DNA of 64,000 nt, from positions 1 to 64,000 of the forward strand of contig NZ_QKSD01000007.1 of NCBI RefSeq assembly GCF_003234085.1. Reading direction: 5' to 3'. Positions 8,435 to 17,549 of this stretch are shown here, piece by piece. Every line of letters begins with the position of its first letter. The first letter of the stretch is position 1. The position numbers and the translations under genes were made by a program. This DNA is from Curtobacterium sp. MCPF17_052 (GTDB lineage Bacteria; Actinomycetota; Actinomycetes; Actinomycetales; Microbacteriaceae). The notes beneath the pieces were generated by a model, which worked only from the letters and a program-made list of their open reading frames with translations, did not search any database and was not told the DNA's origin.

Positions 8435-9067
8435 ATGCTGGTCACGAAGCTCGAGCACGCCTGTCTCGTCGTCGAGCAGGACGGCGGCCGCCTGGTCATC
8501 GACCCCGGCGCCTACACGCGCCCGGTCGAGGTGAGCGATGTCGTCGCCGTCGTCGTGACCCACGAGCACCCGGACCACGGCACGGCCGAGCAGCTCGACC
8601 GGATCCTGGACCGGAACCCGGGCATCCCGGTGTTCGGCCCGGCCGGGGTCGCGTCGGCGCTGGCGGCGGCCGTCGAGGTGGACGTCGTGGCGGACGGTGA
8701 CACCCGGACCGTCGGGGCCTTCACCCTGTCGTTCCACGGCACGCGGCACCAGCTGATCCACTCGTCCGTGCCGGTCGTCGACAACACCGGGGTGTTCGTC
8801 AACAGCACGCTGTTCCACCCGGGTGACGCCTACATCGACCCCGGAGCACCCGTCGAGGTGTTCGCGGCACCGGTCGGGGCGCCCTGGCTGAAGATCGGTG
8901 AGCTGATGGACCACCTGCTCGCCGTCGCCCCACGACGGGCGATCCCGATCCATGAGGCCACGCTGTCCGACATCGGGTTCGCGGGGCACACGGACCGGAT
9001 CCGGCAGGTCGTCGAGCCCGCGGGCGAGGTCGTCGTGCTCGCACCGGGGGAGTCGTTCACCGTCTGA
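8435..9067 (+). CDS. MBL-fold metallo-hydrolase
   Basis: A 210-residue metallo-beta-lactamase-fold hydrolase with the metal-binding signature HEHPDH at residues 43-48 and an upstream conserved Asp in VIDPG. It resembles the UlaG/YtnP-like L-ascorbate lactonase branch in length, but the substrate cannot be predicted. It is probably transcribed from its own leaderless promoter. Its 3' end overlaps the convergent DUF72 gene by 11 bases. Confidence 0.8.
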   Translation: MLVTKLEHACLVVEQDGGRLVIDPGAYTRPVEVSDVVAVVVTHEHPDHGTAEQLDRILDRNPGIPVFGPAGVASALAAAVEVDVVADGDTRTVGAFTLSFHGTRHQLIHSSVPVVDNTGVFVNSTLFHPGDAYIDPGAPVEVFAAPVGAPWLKIGELMDHLLAVAPRRAIPIHEATLSDIGFAGHTDRIRQVVEPAGEVVVLAPGESFTV

Positions 9068-9884
9068 GGGTCGGTAGCCCGAGCAGTCCGCCGAGCTCGA
9101 GTGCGTCCCACGGGGCGTGGCGTTCCGCGTCGTTGTCGAAGTAGACCCAGACGTCACGTCCGGCGGCGACGTGGTGCCGGACCGTGTCCGCCCAGGTGAG
9201 CAGGGCCTCCCGGCCGTAGCCGTCGTGGTACGTGTGCGGCGCGCCGTGGAGCCGGAGGTACGCGAGCGGCGCGTCGGTGTCGTGGACCAAGCGGGGGAAG
9301 TCGCCCGCGTGCGAATCGACGAGCGCGGTGCGGTGTGTGCGGAGGACGGCGAGGTGGTCCGGGGTGACGGCGTCGGGGGAGCGGACCTCCAGGACGTGGT
9401 GGACCGGCAGTGCCGGGTCCTCCGCCGTGGTCGACGGCTCGACGACCTTCGCGTCGTGCCCGGCGGCGAGGGCGGCGGCCTCGCCGTGGGTGGCGGGCAG
9501 CAGGGCGAGGAACGCGTCGAGCACGTCAGGCGTCGGGACGACGTGCTCGGGGAGTTGCCAGAGCACCGGGCCGAGGGTCGGACCGAGCTCCAGCGGCCCG
9601 GAGGCGAAGAAGTTCGCCAGCGCCGTGTCGACGTTCCGCAGGCGGAGCATGTGCGTCAGGTACCTGCCGCCCTTCAGCGCGAAGCGGAAGTCCTCGGGGA
9701 CCGCTGCACGCCAGGCACGGTACCGCGACGGACGCTGCAGCGAGTAGAAGGAGCCGTTGACCTCGACCGTCGGGAAGCGCGTGCCGACGTGCTCGAGCCA
9801 GCGCCGCTTGGCGAGCCCGGCGGGGTAGAAGTCGCCGCGCCACGAGTCGTACTGCCAGCCGGACAGGCCGATGCGCACCGTCAT
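9057..9884 (-). CDS. DUF72 family protein
   Basis: A 275-residue protein of the DUF72 (YecE-like, TIM-barrel) family, recognisable by its N-terminus IGLSGWQYDSWRGDFYP and by later motifs such as WQLPE and YLRLHG. The biochemical role of the family is not established. The ATG at 9884 is preceded by a TACGGT -10 box at a 6-base distance, so the message is probably leaderless. A longer frame upstream exists, but it would run into the tRNA-Glu region and is unlikely. Confidence 0.8.
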   Translation of the reverse strand: MTVRIGLSGWQYDSWRGDFYPAGLAKRRWLEHVGTRFPTVEVNGSFYSLQRPSRYRAWRAAVPEDFRFALKGGRYLTHMLRLRNVDTALANFFASGPLELGPTLGPVLWQLPEHVVPTPDVLDAFLALLPATHGEAAALAAGHDAKVVEPSTTAEDPALPVHHVLEVRSPDAVTPDHLAVLRTHRTALVDSHAGDFPRLVHDTDAPLAYLRLHGAPHTYHDGYGREALLTWADTVRHHVAAGRDVWVYFDNDAERHAPWDALELGGLLGLPTLRR

Positions 9885-9890
9885 CGACCC

Positions 9891-9896
9891 ACCGTA
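9891..9896 (-). promoter_or_regulatory. -10 box for the DUF72 gene
   Basis: On the minus strand TACGGT is followed after 6 bases by the ATG at 9884. No SD is present. Confidence 0.5.
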
Positions 9897-10002
9897 TGCC
9901 GACCCTCCGTGTGCCCTGGTCGGCATGGCGACACACCGGCGCGGACCCGGGCGTTTTGGTGCTCGCTCACACCCTGTGCCATACTTGTCGAGTTGTCGGA
10001 AC

Positions 10003-10078
10003 GGCCCCATCGTACAGTGGCCTAGTACGCCGCCCTCTCACGGCGGTAACGCGGGTTCGAATCCCGCTGGGGTCACCA
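10003..10078 (+). tRNA. tRNA-Glu (anticodon CTC), copy 1
   Basis: Acceptor arms GGCCCCA/TGGGGTC, T-arm GGGTTCGAATCCC and anticodon loop CCTCTCA with CTC identify tRNA-Glu. The 3' CCA is encoded. A second, nearly identical copy follows 50 bases later. Confidence 0.92.
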
Positions 10079-10128
10079 CGAGTGACACACTCCGAACCGA
10101 CACACGTCCCGATCCGGGACATCGCCGC

Positions 10129-10204
10129 GGCCCCATCGTATAGCGGCCTAGTACGCTGCCCTCTCACGGCGGTAACGCGGGTTCGAATCCCGCTGGGGTC
10201 ACCA
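10129..10204 (+). tRNA. tRNA-Glu (anticodon CTC), copy 2
   Basis: It is identical to copy 1 except for three bases in the D-arm and anticodon stem; the anticodon is again CTC and CCA is encoded. The change in the anticodon stem gives a U-G pair. The two copies look like a tandem duplication. Confidence 0.92.
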
Positions 10205-10208
10205 GCTC

Positions 10209-10240
10209 GAAGGCCCTCACCCGACCGGGTGAGGGCCTTC
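10209..10240 (+). terminator. Terminator after the tRNA-Glu pair
   Basis: GAAGGCCCTCACCCG pairs with CGGGTGAGGGCCTTC around a minimal loop. It separates the tRNA transcript from the convergent mannanase gene and could stop both. Confidence 0.85.
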
Positions 10241-10279
10241 GTCGTCCTGGTGGCGGCCGTGTCGCCGTCGCTCTGTCGT

Positions 10280-11818
10280 TCAGAGCGAGACGGACACCGA
10301 GTCGAGGTTGACGTAGTTCCCGTTGCTGGCGGGCACGGCGATCGACAGGGCGTTCGACCCTGCTGTCAGCTGCACGGGCAACGTGACCGTGCTCCACGTC
10401 GACCACGATCCCGTCGCCGGCAGGGTCACGGTGGTCGCGGTCCCGCTGCCCACGCGGACGATGCGCGTCGCGGTCCCCGCTGCGGCCGCGTACCGGAGTG
10501 TCACGCTGTGTGTCCCCGCGCTCGCGACGTTGACGTGCGCCGTCGCCGCGGTACCTGCGGTGTTCCACCCGGCCAGGTAGCCGCGCCCGGTGTAGCCGGT
10601 ACCGGTCGCTTCGGTCGGGATGCCCGGGTGGTCGATGTTCTCCGCCTGGTACACGCCGTCACCCTGCTCCACCACGGTCGAGCCGTCCGGTGTCGCCTGC
10701 TGCACGATCGCCACGGTGGCCGACGCTGCGAGGGACTGTTGCGGGGCGGTGCTGGTCGACGGGGTCGGGGCGGTCCAGTCCGGTCCGCCGATGCCCTCGG
10801 GCGAGACGTGCGCCGCTGCCTGCGATGCGTTCGCGGTGAGGACCGACTCGTACTGGGTCTGTCCGGCGTCGTCGATCAGGTCTCGGATGTCCCGGGTGAG
10901 GATGGCCTTGAACCCCTGTGTGTCGCTCGAGCCCTCGTTGAGGAAGGTATCGGCGACGGTCAGGTTCGCCACCGCCCAGTCCACGGCACGGGTGGCGTCG
11001 GCCAGGTACTGCTGGTCGTTCGTGAGCAGGTACATCTGCAGGGCGGCGCCGGCGTACTGGCCCTGGTTGTACGTCCAGTCGTAGTCGGTGAACTGCCCGG
11101 TGCCGCTGACGTGGTCGCGGATGTGCCCGTTCCGGTCGAAGTCGGTCTGCAGCCAGGCGAAGAGCCGCTCGGCCGTGTCCCGGTAGGTCGTGTCGCCGGT
11201 CGCAGCGTACAGCCGGAGCGCCGTCTGCACGGCGGTGCCGTTCGTCGCCACGTTCTTCTCGTTCTTGCTGCCGTCACCGACGTCGACGTTCTTCCACCAG
11301 ATGCCACCGCCGTACGTCGTGTCCTCGTACTGCGCGATGAAGCCGAAGACCTCCTCCGATTCGTCGAGGAACCGCTGTTCCCCGGTCAGTTCGTACGCGC
11401 GGACCGCGCCACGGGCCCACCAGCCCATGTCGTCGTTCCAGTCGTTCTGCCGGAAGTCCGGGTACGCCGCCTGCCAGCCGTCGAAGACGTCGTCGATCAT
11501 CTGCCGACTCGTTGCGTCGTGGGTGCGTTCGTAGCGGTCCATCACCGCCTCCCAGTTCTGGGCCTCCCACCAGTAGTCCGTGTAGAGCCCACCCTGCGGT
11601 CCGACCGCGTGCTCCTGGTGGACCTGGCGGTCGCTGTAGGTGGTGAAGTACTTCGCGTCCGCGTCCCAGTAGGTGGCGACGAACGCGTCGTACGCGTCGG
11701 TCGCCTGGGTGGTGGTCAGGGCGGAGGCTCGGCCAGGGTCGGTTGCGATGCCCACACCGGTGAGCGTGGCCGACGCGACGGCACCGGCCACGAGCAGGCT
11801 GACGAGTCTGTGCTGCAT
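10280..11818 (-). CDS. Secreted GH76 alpha-1,6-mannanase with C-terminal CBM
   Basis: A 512-residue secreted enzyme. A signal peptide (about residues 1-33, cleavage near ASA-LTT) precedes a glycoside hydrolase family 76 domain with the catalytic Asp pair in NDWNDDMGWW (residues 129-130). The last 125 or so residues look like a CBM6/35-type carbohydrate-binding domain beginning QAENIDHPG. GH76 enzymes cut the alpha-1,6-mannan backbone of fungal cell walls or actinobacterial lipomannan. The ATG at 11818 has AAGGAG at good distance. It is divergent from the GH125-importer operon, with which it shares a control region, so it would feed oligomannosides to that importer. Confidence 0.88.
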   Translation of the reverse strand: MQHRLVSLLVAGAVASATLTGVGIATDPGRASALTTTQATDAYDAFVATYWDADAKYFTTYSDRQVHQEHAVGPQGGLYTDYWWEAQNWEAVMDRYERTHDATSRQMIDDVFDGWQAAYPDFRQNDWNDDMGWWARGAVRAYELTGEQRFLDESEEVFGFIAQYEDTTYGGGIWWKNVDVGDGSKNEKNVATNGTAVQTALRLYAATGDTTYRDTAERLFAWLQTDFDRNGHIRDHVSGTGQFTDYDWTYNQGQYAGAALQMYLLTNDQQYLADATRAVDWAVANLTVADTFLNEGSSDTQGFKAILTRDIRDLIDDAGQTQYESVLTANASQAAAHVSPEGIGGPDWTAPTPSTSTAPQQSLAASATVAIVQQATPDGSTVVEQGDGVYQAENIDHPGIPTEATGTGYTGRGYLAGWNTAGTAATAHVNVASAGTHSVTLRYAAAAGTATRIVRVGSGTATTVTLPATGSWSTWSTVTLPVQLTAGSNALSIAVPASNGNYVNLDSVSVSL

Positions 11819-11871
11819 GGGATCTCCTTCGATCCGACCCTTGATCCGCCCTGCCCGGTGCAGGCGCAAAA

Positions 11872-11919
11872 AAGTATACTTGAACTACTTCTTGCGTGAA
11901 TTGGGCCAATCAATATAGT
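11872..11919. promoter_or_regulatory. Divergent mannan-locus promoters and operator-like palindromes
   Basis: For the plus strand, TTGCGT (11892-11897) and TATAGT (11914-11919) are 16 bases apart, ahead of the GTG at 11953. For the minus strand, TATACT (11878-11873) serves as a -10 with TTCACG 16 bases upstream. The same stretch holds the perfect palindrome AAGTATACTT (11872-11881) and ATTGG-G-CCAAT (11900-11910). The region is AT-rich against its surroundings and is the natural target for the GntR-LacI-type regulator at 17503-18633. Confidence 0.6.
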
Positions 11920-11952
11920 TGGAGCAGTACCAGCGAAAGTCAAGGGAGCAAC

Positions 11953-13260
11953 GTGGCTCAGATACATGCAGACCTCGTGGGCAGGGTCGCCCGGCAGGTC
12001 GAGGACCGGATGGGGTCCGACGTCGGCGCGGTGTTCGCGAACTGCTTCGCGAACACGCTGTCGACGACGATGACGGACATGCCGGACGGCACGATCTTCA
12101 TGGTCACCGGCGACATCCCGGCGATGTGGCTGCGCGACTCGACCGCGCAGCTCACGCCGTACCTGCACTTCGTCGCCGAGGACGAAGCGCTGGCCGACAC
12201 CATGGCGTCGGTGTCGCGGCGGCAGCTCGAGTACGTCCTCGTCGATCCCTACGCCAACGCCTTCAATCGCGCCCCCGATGGCGCCGGTCACGCCGACGAC
12301 GACACGGCGATGGACCCGTGGGTCTGGGAGCGCAAGTACGAGATCGACTCGCTCTGCTACCCGATCCGCCTGGCGTACGACCTCTGGGAGCGCACGGGGC
12401 GCACCGACCACCTCGACCGGTTCGCCGAGGTCGCTGCTGCGGCCATCGCGTTGTGGACCGTCGAGCAGGACCACGAGGCGGGCTCGCCGTACCGGTTCGA
12501 ACGCCCCGACCCGCTGCTGCCGAGTGACACCCTCGTCCGCCAGGGCCGCGGCCCGCGCACCGCCCGGACCGGTCTGACCTGGAGCGCGTTCCGGCCGAGC
12601 GATGACGCGACGACGCTGGGCTTCAACATCCCGGGGAACGCCTTCGCCGTCACCGAGCTGCGACACGTCGCCGTGCTCGCCACCGCGGTGCTCGACGACG
12701 CGCAGCTGGCTCGGCGGGCAACGGCCCTCGCCGACGAGATCGACGACGCCATCCGGACTCACGGCGTCGTCGACCACCCGGACCACGGCGTCGTCCTGGC
12801 CTACGAGGTCGACGGTACCGGCGGCGCCCTGCTCATGGACGACGCGAACGTCCCGAGCCTGTTGTCCCTGCCGATGCTCGGTTGGTGCGACCGTGACGAC
12901 GCGCTCTACCGGCGCACCCGCGCCGCGGTGCTCTCGCCCACGAACCCGTACTGGTTCAGCGGTGCGACGGGCAGCGGCATCGGCAGCCCGCACACCCCCG
13001 GGCGCAACGTGTGGCCGATCGCACTCGCCGTCCAGGGGCTCACCGCAACTGACGCCGAGGAACGGGGCCACCTCCTGCAGCAGCTGTGCGCCACACACGC
13101 AGGGACGGGGCTCATGCACGAGTCCTTCGACGTCGACGACCCGACCACGTACACCCGTCCCTGGTTCTCCTGGGCGAACGCGATGTTCTGCGAGTTCGTG
13201 CTCGACCTCGCCGGCTTGCGCAGCGCTCCGGCACCGGTCCCGGAACGGAGCACCCGATGA
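11953..13260 (+). CDS. GH125 exo-alpha-1,6-mannosidase
   Basis: A 435-residue protein of glycoside hydrolase family 125 (metal-independent alpha-mannosidases). The conserved MWLRDS sits at residues 58-63 and further conserved blocks such as WERKYEIDSLCYP and FSWANAMFCE follow. It lacks a signal peptide, so it acts in the cytosol, removing mannose from imported alpha-1,6-oligomannosides. The GTG at 11953 has AAGGGA upstream; a TTG/ATG-type start further up would place the SD inside the gene. The stop overlaps the first permease start (ATGA). Confidence 0.88.
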   Translation: MAQIHADLVGRVARQVEDRMGSDVGAVFANCFANTLSTTMTDMPDGTIFMVTGDIPAMWLRDSTAQLTPYLHFVAEDEALADTMASVSRRQLEYVLVDPYANAFNRAPDGAGHADDDTAMDPWVWERKYEIDSLCYPIRLAYDLWERTGRTDHLDRFAEVAAAAIALWTVEQDHEAGSPYRFERPDPLLPSDTLVRQGRGPRTARTGLTWSAFRPSDDATTLGFNIPGNAFAVTELRHVAVLATAVLDDAQLARRATALADEIDDAIRTHGVVDHPDHGVVLAYEVDGTGGALLMDDANVPSLLSLPMLGWCDRDDALYRRTRAAVLSPTNPYWFSGATGSGIGSPHTPGRNVWPIALAVQGLTATDAEERGHLLQQLCATHAGTGLMHESFDVDDPTTYTRPWFSWANAMFCEFVLDLAGLRSAPAPVPERSTR

Positions 13261-14240
13261 GCGTCGTGACGACCCCCGAGGAGCAGGCCGTCGTCGCGGG
13301 TGAAGCCGACGGCGCCCTCGATTCCACACCTCCGAAGCGGCACCGGACCGAGCGGGGAAGCGGCGTCAGTGCGACGCGCAAGCAGCAGACCCGCGCGGCC
13401 TGGGTGTTCCTCGCACTGCCGGGTGCGCTCTTCCTGCTGTTCACGGCGCTCCCGGTCGTCATCGCGGCTGTCGTGAGCCTCAGCGACTACGCCGTCATCG
13501 GGCCCCTCACCTGGACCGGTTTCGACAACTACGTCCACATCGCCTCCGACCCGTTCTTCTGGATCTCGCTCCGCAACACGGTGCTCTACACGGTGCTGTA
13601 CGTGCCGCTCGGCCTGGTCATCGCGATGGCCACCGCACTGCTGCTGAACCGGAGCGCCCGGAGCGCGCGCGTCTTCCGCACGCTGTTCTACATCCCGGTC
13701 GTCTCGTCCACCGTGGCGACCGCGACGATCTGGTACTGGGTGCTCAACCCGCAGCACGGTCTGCTCAACGAGGCGCTCGGCTGGTTCGGCATCAACGGAC
13801 CCGCCTGGCTCTACGACTCACACTGGGCGATGTTCGCGATCGTCATGATGAGCGTCTGGGCCGGCTTCGGCGGGAACATGATGATCTTCCTCGGCGGGCT
13901 GCAGGGTGTCTCGCCGGACCTCCGCGAAGCAGCACGACTCGACGGCGCCAACGCATGGCAGGTCTTCCGGTACGTCGTGCTGCCGAGCATCCGCCGCACC
14001 ACGTTCCTGGTGTCGACGCTGCTCATCATCAACGCCTTCCAGGTGTTCGACCAGGCGTACGTCCTGACGAAGGGCGGTCCCGGCAACTCGACCGTGACGA
14101 TCGTCTACTACATCTACGATCGCGGGTTCGGGTCCCTGCAGATGGGCTATGCCTCCGCGCTGTCGTTCATCCTGTTCGTGATCATCCTCGCGTTCTCCCT
14201 CGTCAACGCCCGCCTCACCAACAGGGACTCCGAACGATGA
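13257..14240 (+). CDS. Oligomannoside ABC transporter permease 1
   Basis: A 327-residue MalF-like permease with a charged N-terminal tail of about 45 residues and six hydrophobic segments. The EAA loop reads REAARLDGANAWQVF near residue 224. It is coupled by ATGA overlaps to the GH125 gene before and the second permease after. The substrate assignment rests on the flanking mannosidases and is an inference. Confidence 0.88.
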   Translation: MSVVTTPEEQAVVAGEADGALDSTPPKRHRTERGSGVSATRKQQTRAAWVFLALPGALFLLFTALPVVIAAVVSLSDYAVIGPLTWTGFDNYVHIASDPFFWISLRNTVLYTVLYVPLGLVIAMATALLLNRSARSARVFRTLFYIPVVSSTVATATIWYWVLNPQHGLLNEALGWFGINGPAWLYDSHWAMFAIVMMSVWAGFGGNMMIFLGGLQGVSPDLREAARLDGANAWQVFRYVVLPSIRRTTFLVSTLLIINAFQVFDQAYVLTKGGPGNSTVTIVYYIYDRGFGSLQMGYASALSFILFVIILAFSLVNARLTNRDSER

Positions 14241-15175
14241 CCACGACCGCCACTCCGACCGGATCCGCCAGTGCCCCGAGCCGCGACGGACAACAGCTCC
14301 GACGACGGGCCGCTGCCGTCCGCCGGACGAAGACGACCGCCTGGTGGATCGGCGTCTGCCTCGTCAGCATCGTCACCGTCGCACCGCTGATCTGGACACT
14401 CGCGACATCGCTCAAGCCCGCCGGCGAGATCCTCGCCCACTCGCTGTCCCTCATCCCGCAGCGCCCGACGGTCGACAACTTCGTGCAAGCCGTGACGACC
14501 GTCCCGTACGGGCGGTACTTCGTCAACTCGCTCGTCCTCGGCGTCGGTGGGGCAGTCGCCAACCTGTTCTTCGGCTCCCTCGCCGGGTACGCCCTCGCGA
14601 AGCTGCGGTTCGCCGGACGCCAGGCGGTGTTCATCACCTTCCTGTCGTCGCTCATGGTCCCGAGCATCGTCACGATGATCCCGACGTTCCTGATCCTCCG
14701 GCACTTCCCGCTGCTCGGCGGCAACGACCTCGGCGGCAACGGCGGACTCGGCCTCATCAACACGTACTGGGCAGTCATCGTCCCGGGAGCAGCGGGTGCG
14801 TTCGCGGTCTTCTTCATGAAGCAGTTCTTCGAGACACTGCCCGACGAACTCGGGGAGGCCGCGCGGATCGACGGTGCCGGCGAGTTCCGGATCTTCGCGG
14901 TGATCTACTTCCCGCTCACGAAGGCCGGGCTCGCCGTCCTCGGCCTGCTCAGCTTCCAGGCCGGCTGGAACAACTTCCTCTGGCCGCTGATCGTGCTCAA
15001 CGACCCGAAGATGATGACCGTCCAGGTCGGGCTCGCCGGCTTCGTCAACAACTACACGACGAACTACGGCCCGTTGATGGCCGGGACGATCATCACGATG
15101 CTCCCCGTCCTGGTCGTGTTCATCCTCGCCCAGCGCTGGATCATCGAGGGCATCGCGCACGCCGGCACCAAGTAG
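14237..15175 (+). CDS. Oligomannoside ABC transporter permease 2
   Basis: A 312-residue MalG-like permease with six hydrophobic segments and the EAA motif GEAARIDGAGEFRIF near residue 207. It overlaps the previous gene by four bases. No ATPase gene is present in the locus. Confidence 0.88.
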   Translation: MTTTATPTGSASAPSRDGQQLRRRAAAVRRTKTTAWWIGVCLVSIVTVAPLIWTLATSLKPAGEILAHSLSLIPQRPTVDNFVQAVTTVPYGRYFVNSLVLGVGGAVANLFFGSLAGYALAKLRFAGRQAVFITFLSSLMVPSIVTMIPTFLILRHFPLLGGNDLGGNGGLGLINTYWAVIVPGAAGAFAVFFMKQFFETLPDELGEAARIDGAGEFRIFAVIYFPLTKAGLAVLGLLSFQAGWNNFLWPLIVLNDPKMMTVQVGLAGFVNNYTTNYGPLMAGTIITMLPVLVVFILAQRWIIEGIAHAGTK

Positions 15176-15240
15176 TCCCCTCATCCACCCCGGGGAGTCG
15201 GCACGCCCGCCGCGCCCCGCACACCAGAAAGCACACGACA

Positions 15241-16497
15241 ATGAAGTCACGCCACTTCCTCGGCGCGGCCGCGGCACTCGCTGCCGCCGCGCTCGTCCTC
15301 ACCGGTTGCTCGTCCGGTTCCTCCGGTGCCACGGGTGCCGGCGGCCGGCAAGAAGTCACCATGTGGGGCTCCTGGTCCGGTGACCAGGTCGATCAGATCA
15401 ACACCATGACCAGTGCCTTCAACAAGGCGCAGACGAAGTACACGGTGAAGTACGTCCCGCAGGAACTCGTGGAGCAGAAGCTGCTCACCGCGATCGCCGG
15501 CGGGAAGGTCCCCGATCTCGTGCTCTGGGACCGCTACCAGACGTCCCTCTACGCACCGAAGGGCGCGTTGCAGGCGATCGACGACCGGGTCGAGGAAGAC
15601 GGCGTCGACACGGAGGAGTTCTACCCGCAGGCACTGTCCGAGATGCGGCACGACGGCAAGCTCTACGGCCTGCCGCTCCTGGTCGACAACCGGTCCCTCG
15701 TCTACAACGAAGACCTGTTCGCGAAGGCCGGACTCACGCCGCCGACGACGTGGGACGAACTCAAGACCGACGCGCGAGAGCTCACCGTCACGAAGGGCGG
15801 GAAGCTGCAGCAATCCGGGTTCATGCTCAACGACCCCGGTCTGTTCTCGATGTGGCTCCAGCAGGCCGGCGGGCGACTCCTCAACAAGGACGGCACGAAG
15901 ACCGCGTTCAACAGCCCCGAAGGCGTCGAAGTACTCGACTTCTGGAAGAGCCTGACGGACGACGGCGTGTACACGAACGGCTTCGGCGACAGCAACGACG
16001 TCTTCGCGGCGGGCCAGGCAGCCATGAAGTACGACGGACCGTGGGACGTGCCGAACCTCGAGAAGGCCGATGGCCTCAAGTGGGGCGTGACCGAACCGGT
16101 CGCCGGACCGAGCGGCGAGAAGGGTGCCGTGATGGGCGGGTTCGGTCTCGTGATCCCGACCGGCGCGCAGCAGTCCGACGGCGCCTGGGCGTTCGAGAAG
16201 TGGTGGGCGACGAAGCCCGAGAACGGTGTCGACTTCGCCAAGGTCTCCGGGTGGATCCCGGCCAACCGGTCCTCCGCCAACGACCCGTTCTTCACCGACG
16301 ACCCGCGGTACGCCGGCTTCGTCAAGACGCTCGACTACGCCACCGTGCGGCCCGACGTCCCCGGGTACAGCGACGTCGAGGGCAAGGCACTCACCCCGGC
16401 GCTCGAGAAGTTCATGTCCGGCCAGCTGTCTGCCGAGCAGACACTCGCCCAGGCTGCGAAGCAGGGCGACCGCATCCTCCAGGAGAACCGCAAGTGA
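15241..16497 (+). CDS. Oligomannoside ABC transporter substrate-binding lipoprotein
   Basis: A 418-residue family 1 solute-binding protein with lipobox LTGC (cysteine at residue 23), hence a membrane-anchored extracellular receptor. The mature protein has the usual motif for sugar binders, including NEDLFAKAGLTPPTTWDEL in the N-lobe. It lies behind its two permeases and overlaps the intracellular GH76 gene by four bases, which links it to alpha-mannan fragments. The upstream SD is weak (AGAAAG). Confidence 0.9.
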   Translation: MKSRHFLGAAAALAAAALVLTGCSSGSSGATGAGGRQEVTMWGSWSGDQVDQINTMTSAFNKAQTKYTVKYVPQELVEQKLLTAIAGGKVPDLVLWDRYQTSLYAPKGALQAIDDRVEEDGVDTEEFYPQALSEMRHDGKLYGLPLLVDNRSLVYNEDLFAKAGLTPPTTWDELKTDARELTVTKGGKLQQSGFMLNDPGLFSMWLQQAGGRLLNKDGTKTAFNSPEGVEVLDFWKSLTDDGVYTNGFGDSNDVFAAGQAAMKYDGPWDVPNLEKADGLKWGVTEPVAGPSGEKGAVMGGFGLVIPTGAQQSDGAWAFEKWWATKPENGVDFAKVSGWIPANRSSANDPFFTDDPRYAGFVKTLDYATVRPDVPGYSDVEGKALTPALEKFMSGQLSAEQTLAQAAKQGDRILQENRK

Positions 16498-17549
16498 CCG
16501 ACACGATGACCGGCGTCTGGGCGGACCGCGCCGACCGCATGCAGGACAGCATCGAGCGCCTCTACGGAGCGCCGTGGCCGCAGTACCTCCACAACTCGTG
16601 GCCGGTGCAGGAAGCCGACGACAGCACGTTCAACTACTGGTGGCTCGCGCACCTCATGGACGTCCGTCTCGACGCGTTCGAGCGCAGCGGCGACCCGGTC
16701 CGACTGGAGCAGGCGCGGGCGGCGCACCGGAACATCGTCGAGCGGAACGGCGGCTCGCTGTTCAACGACTACTTCGACGACATGCTCTGGTTCGCCCTCG
16801 CGACCCTGCGGCTGCACGGCGCAACCGGGGAGCAGCAGTACCTCGACGACACCGTCGCCCTGTTCGACCACGTGGTGGAGCACGGCTGGAACGACACCGG
16901 CGGGACGAGCCTGGCGTGGCGCAGGCAGCAGCTCGCGTACAAGAACACCCCGGCCAACGGACCGCTCGTCATCCTCGGCGCACGGCTGCACCGGATCACC
17001 GGTGACGGCCGGTTCCTGCAGCACGCGGAGACGGCGTTCGACTGGCTGACCGACCACCTCGTCGACGCCGCCGACGGGTTCGTCGAGGACGGGGTCAACC
17101 GTGAGGGCGACGGCAGGGTGGACACGCAGTGGCGGTTCACCTACAACCAGGGGCTGTACGTCGGGGCCGCTGTCGAGCTGGCCGATCGCCGACCGGACGT
17201 CGACCTGCTCGCCGTCGCAGTCCGGACCGCACGGACCGCGGTCACCGAGCTGTCCGACGGTGTCGTCTTCCGCCAGGAGGGCGACGGCGGCGACGAGGGC
17301 CTGTTCAAGGGCGTGTACTACCGGTACCTCGGGCTCCTCCTGGAGCGGCTGCCGGACGGGGACGCCGACCGCGTCGCCCTGACGGCGTTCGTCCGTGCCA
17401 GCACCGACGCGCTCTGGGGGGCGTTCCCGGAGGAGCTCGACCGGCCTGCCGCCAACGACTGGACCGAGCGTCCCGTCGGCGCGGTGCCGTACTCGACGCA
17501 GCTCAGCGCCGCGATGGCGACCGAGTTGCGCGCCCGACTCGACCAGTAG
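16494..17549 (+). CDS. Intracellular GH76 family glycosidase
   Basis: A 351-residue protein of family GH76 without signal peptide. It carries the catalytic Asp pair in NDYFDDMLWF (residues 95-96) and the conserved FTYNQGLYVGA block. It overlaps the binding-protein stop by GTGA; an ATG at 16506 is an alternative start. A cytosolic GH76 beside a GH125 suggests that long imported oligomannosides are cut inside the cell. Its 3' end overlaps the convergent regulator gene by 47 bases. Confidence 0.85.
   Translation: MTDTMTGVWADRADRMQDSIERLYGAPWPQYLHNSWPVQEADDSTFNYWWLAHLMDVRLDAFERSGDPVRLEQARAAHRNIVERNGGSLFNDYFDDMLWFALATLRLHGATGEQQYLDDTVALFDHVVEHGWNDTGGTSLAWRRQQLAYKNTPANGPLVILGARLHRITGDGRFLQHAETAFDWLTDHLVDAADGFVEDGVNREGDGRVDTQWRFTYNQGLYVGAAVELADRRPDVDLLAVAVRTARTAVTELSDGVVFRQEGDGGDEGLFKGVYYRYLGLLLERLPDGDADRVALTAFVRASTDALWGAFPEELDRPAANDWTERPVGAVPYSTQLSAAMATELRARLDQ

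Noticed and set aside
3705..17549. An ATPase subunit for either ABC importer
   Set aside because: No ABC ATPase gene occurs in either cluster or elsewhere in the window; the ATP-binding motifs present belong to recG, smc, ffh, ftsY and comM.
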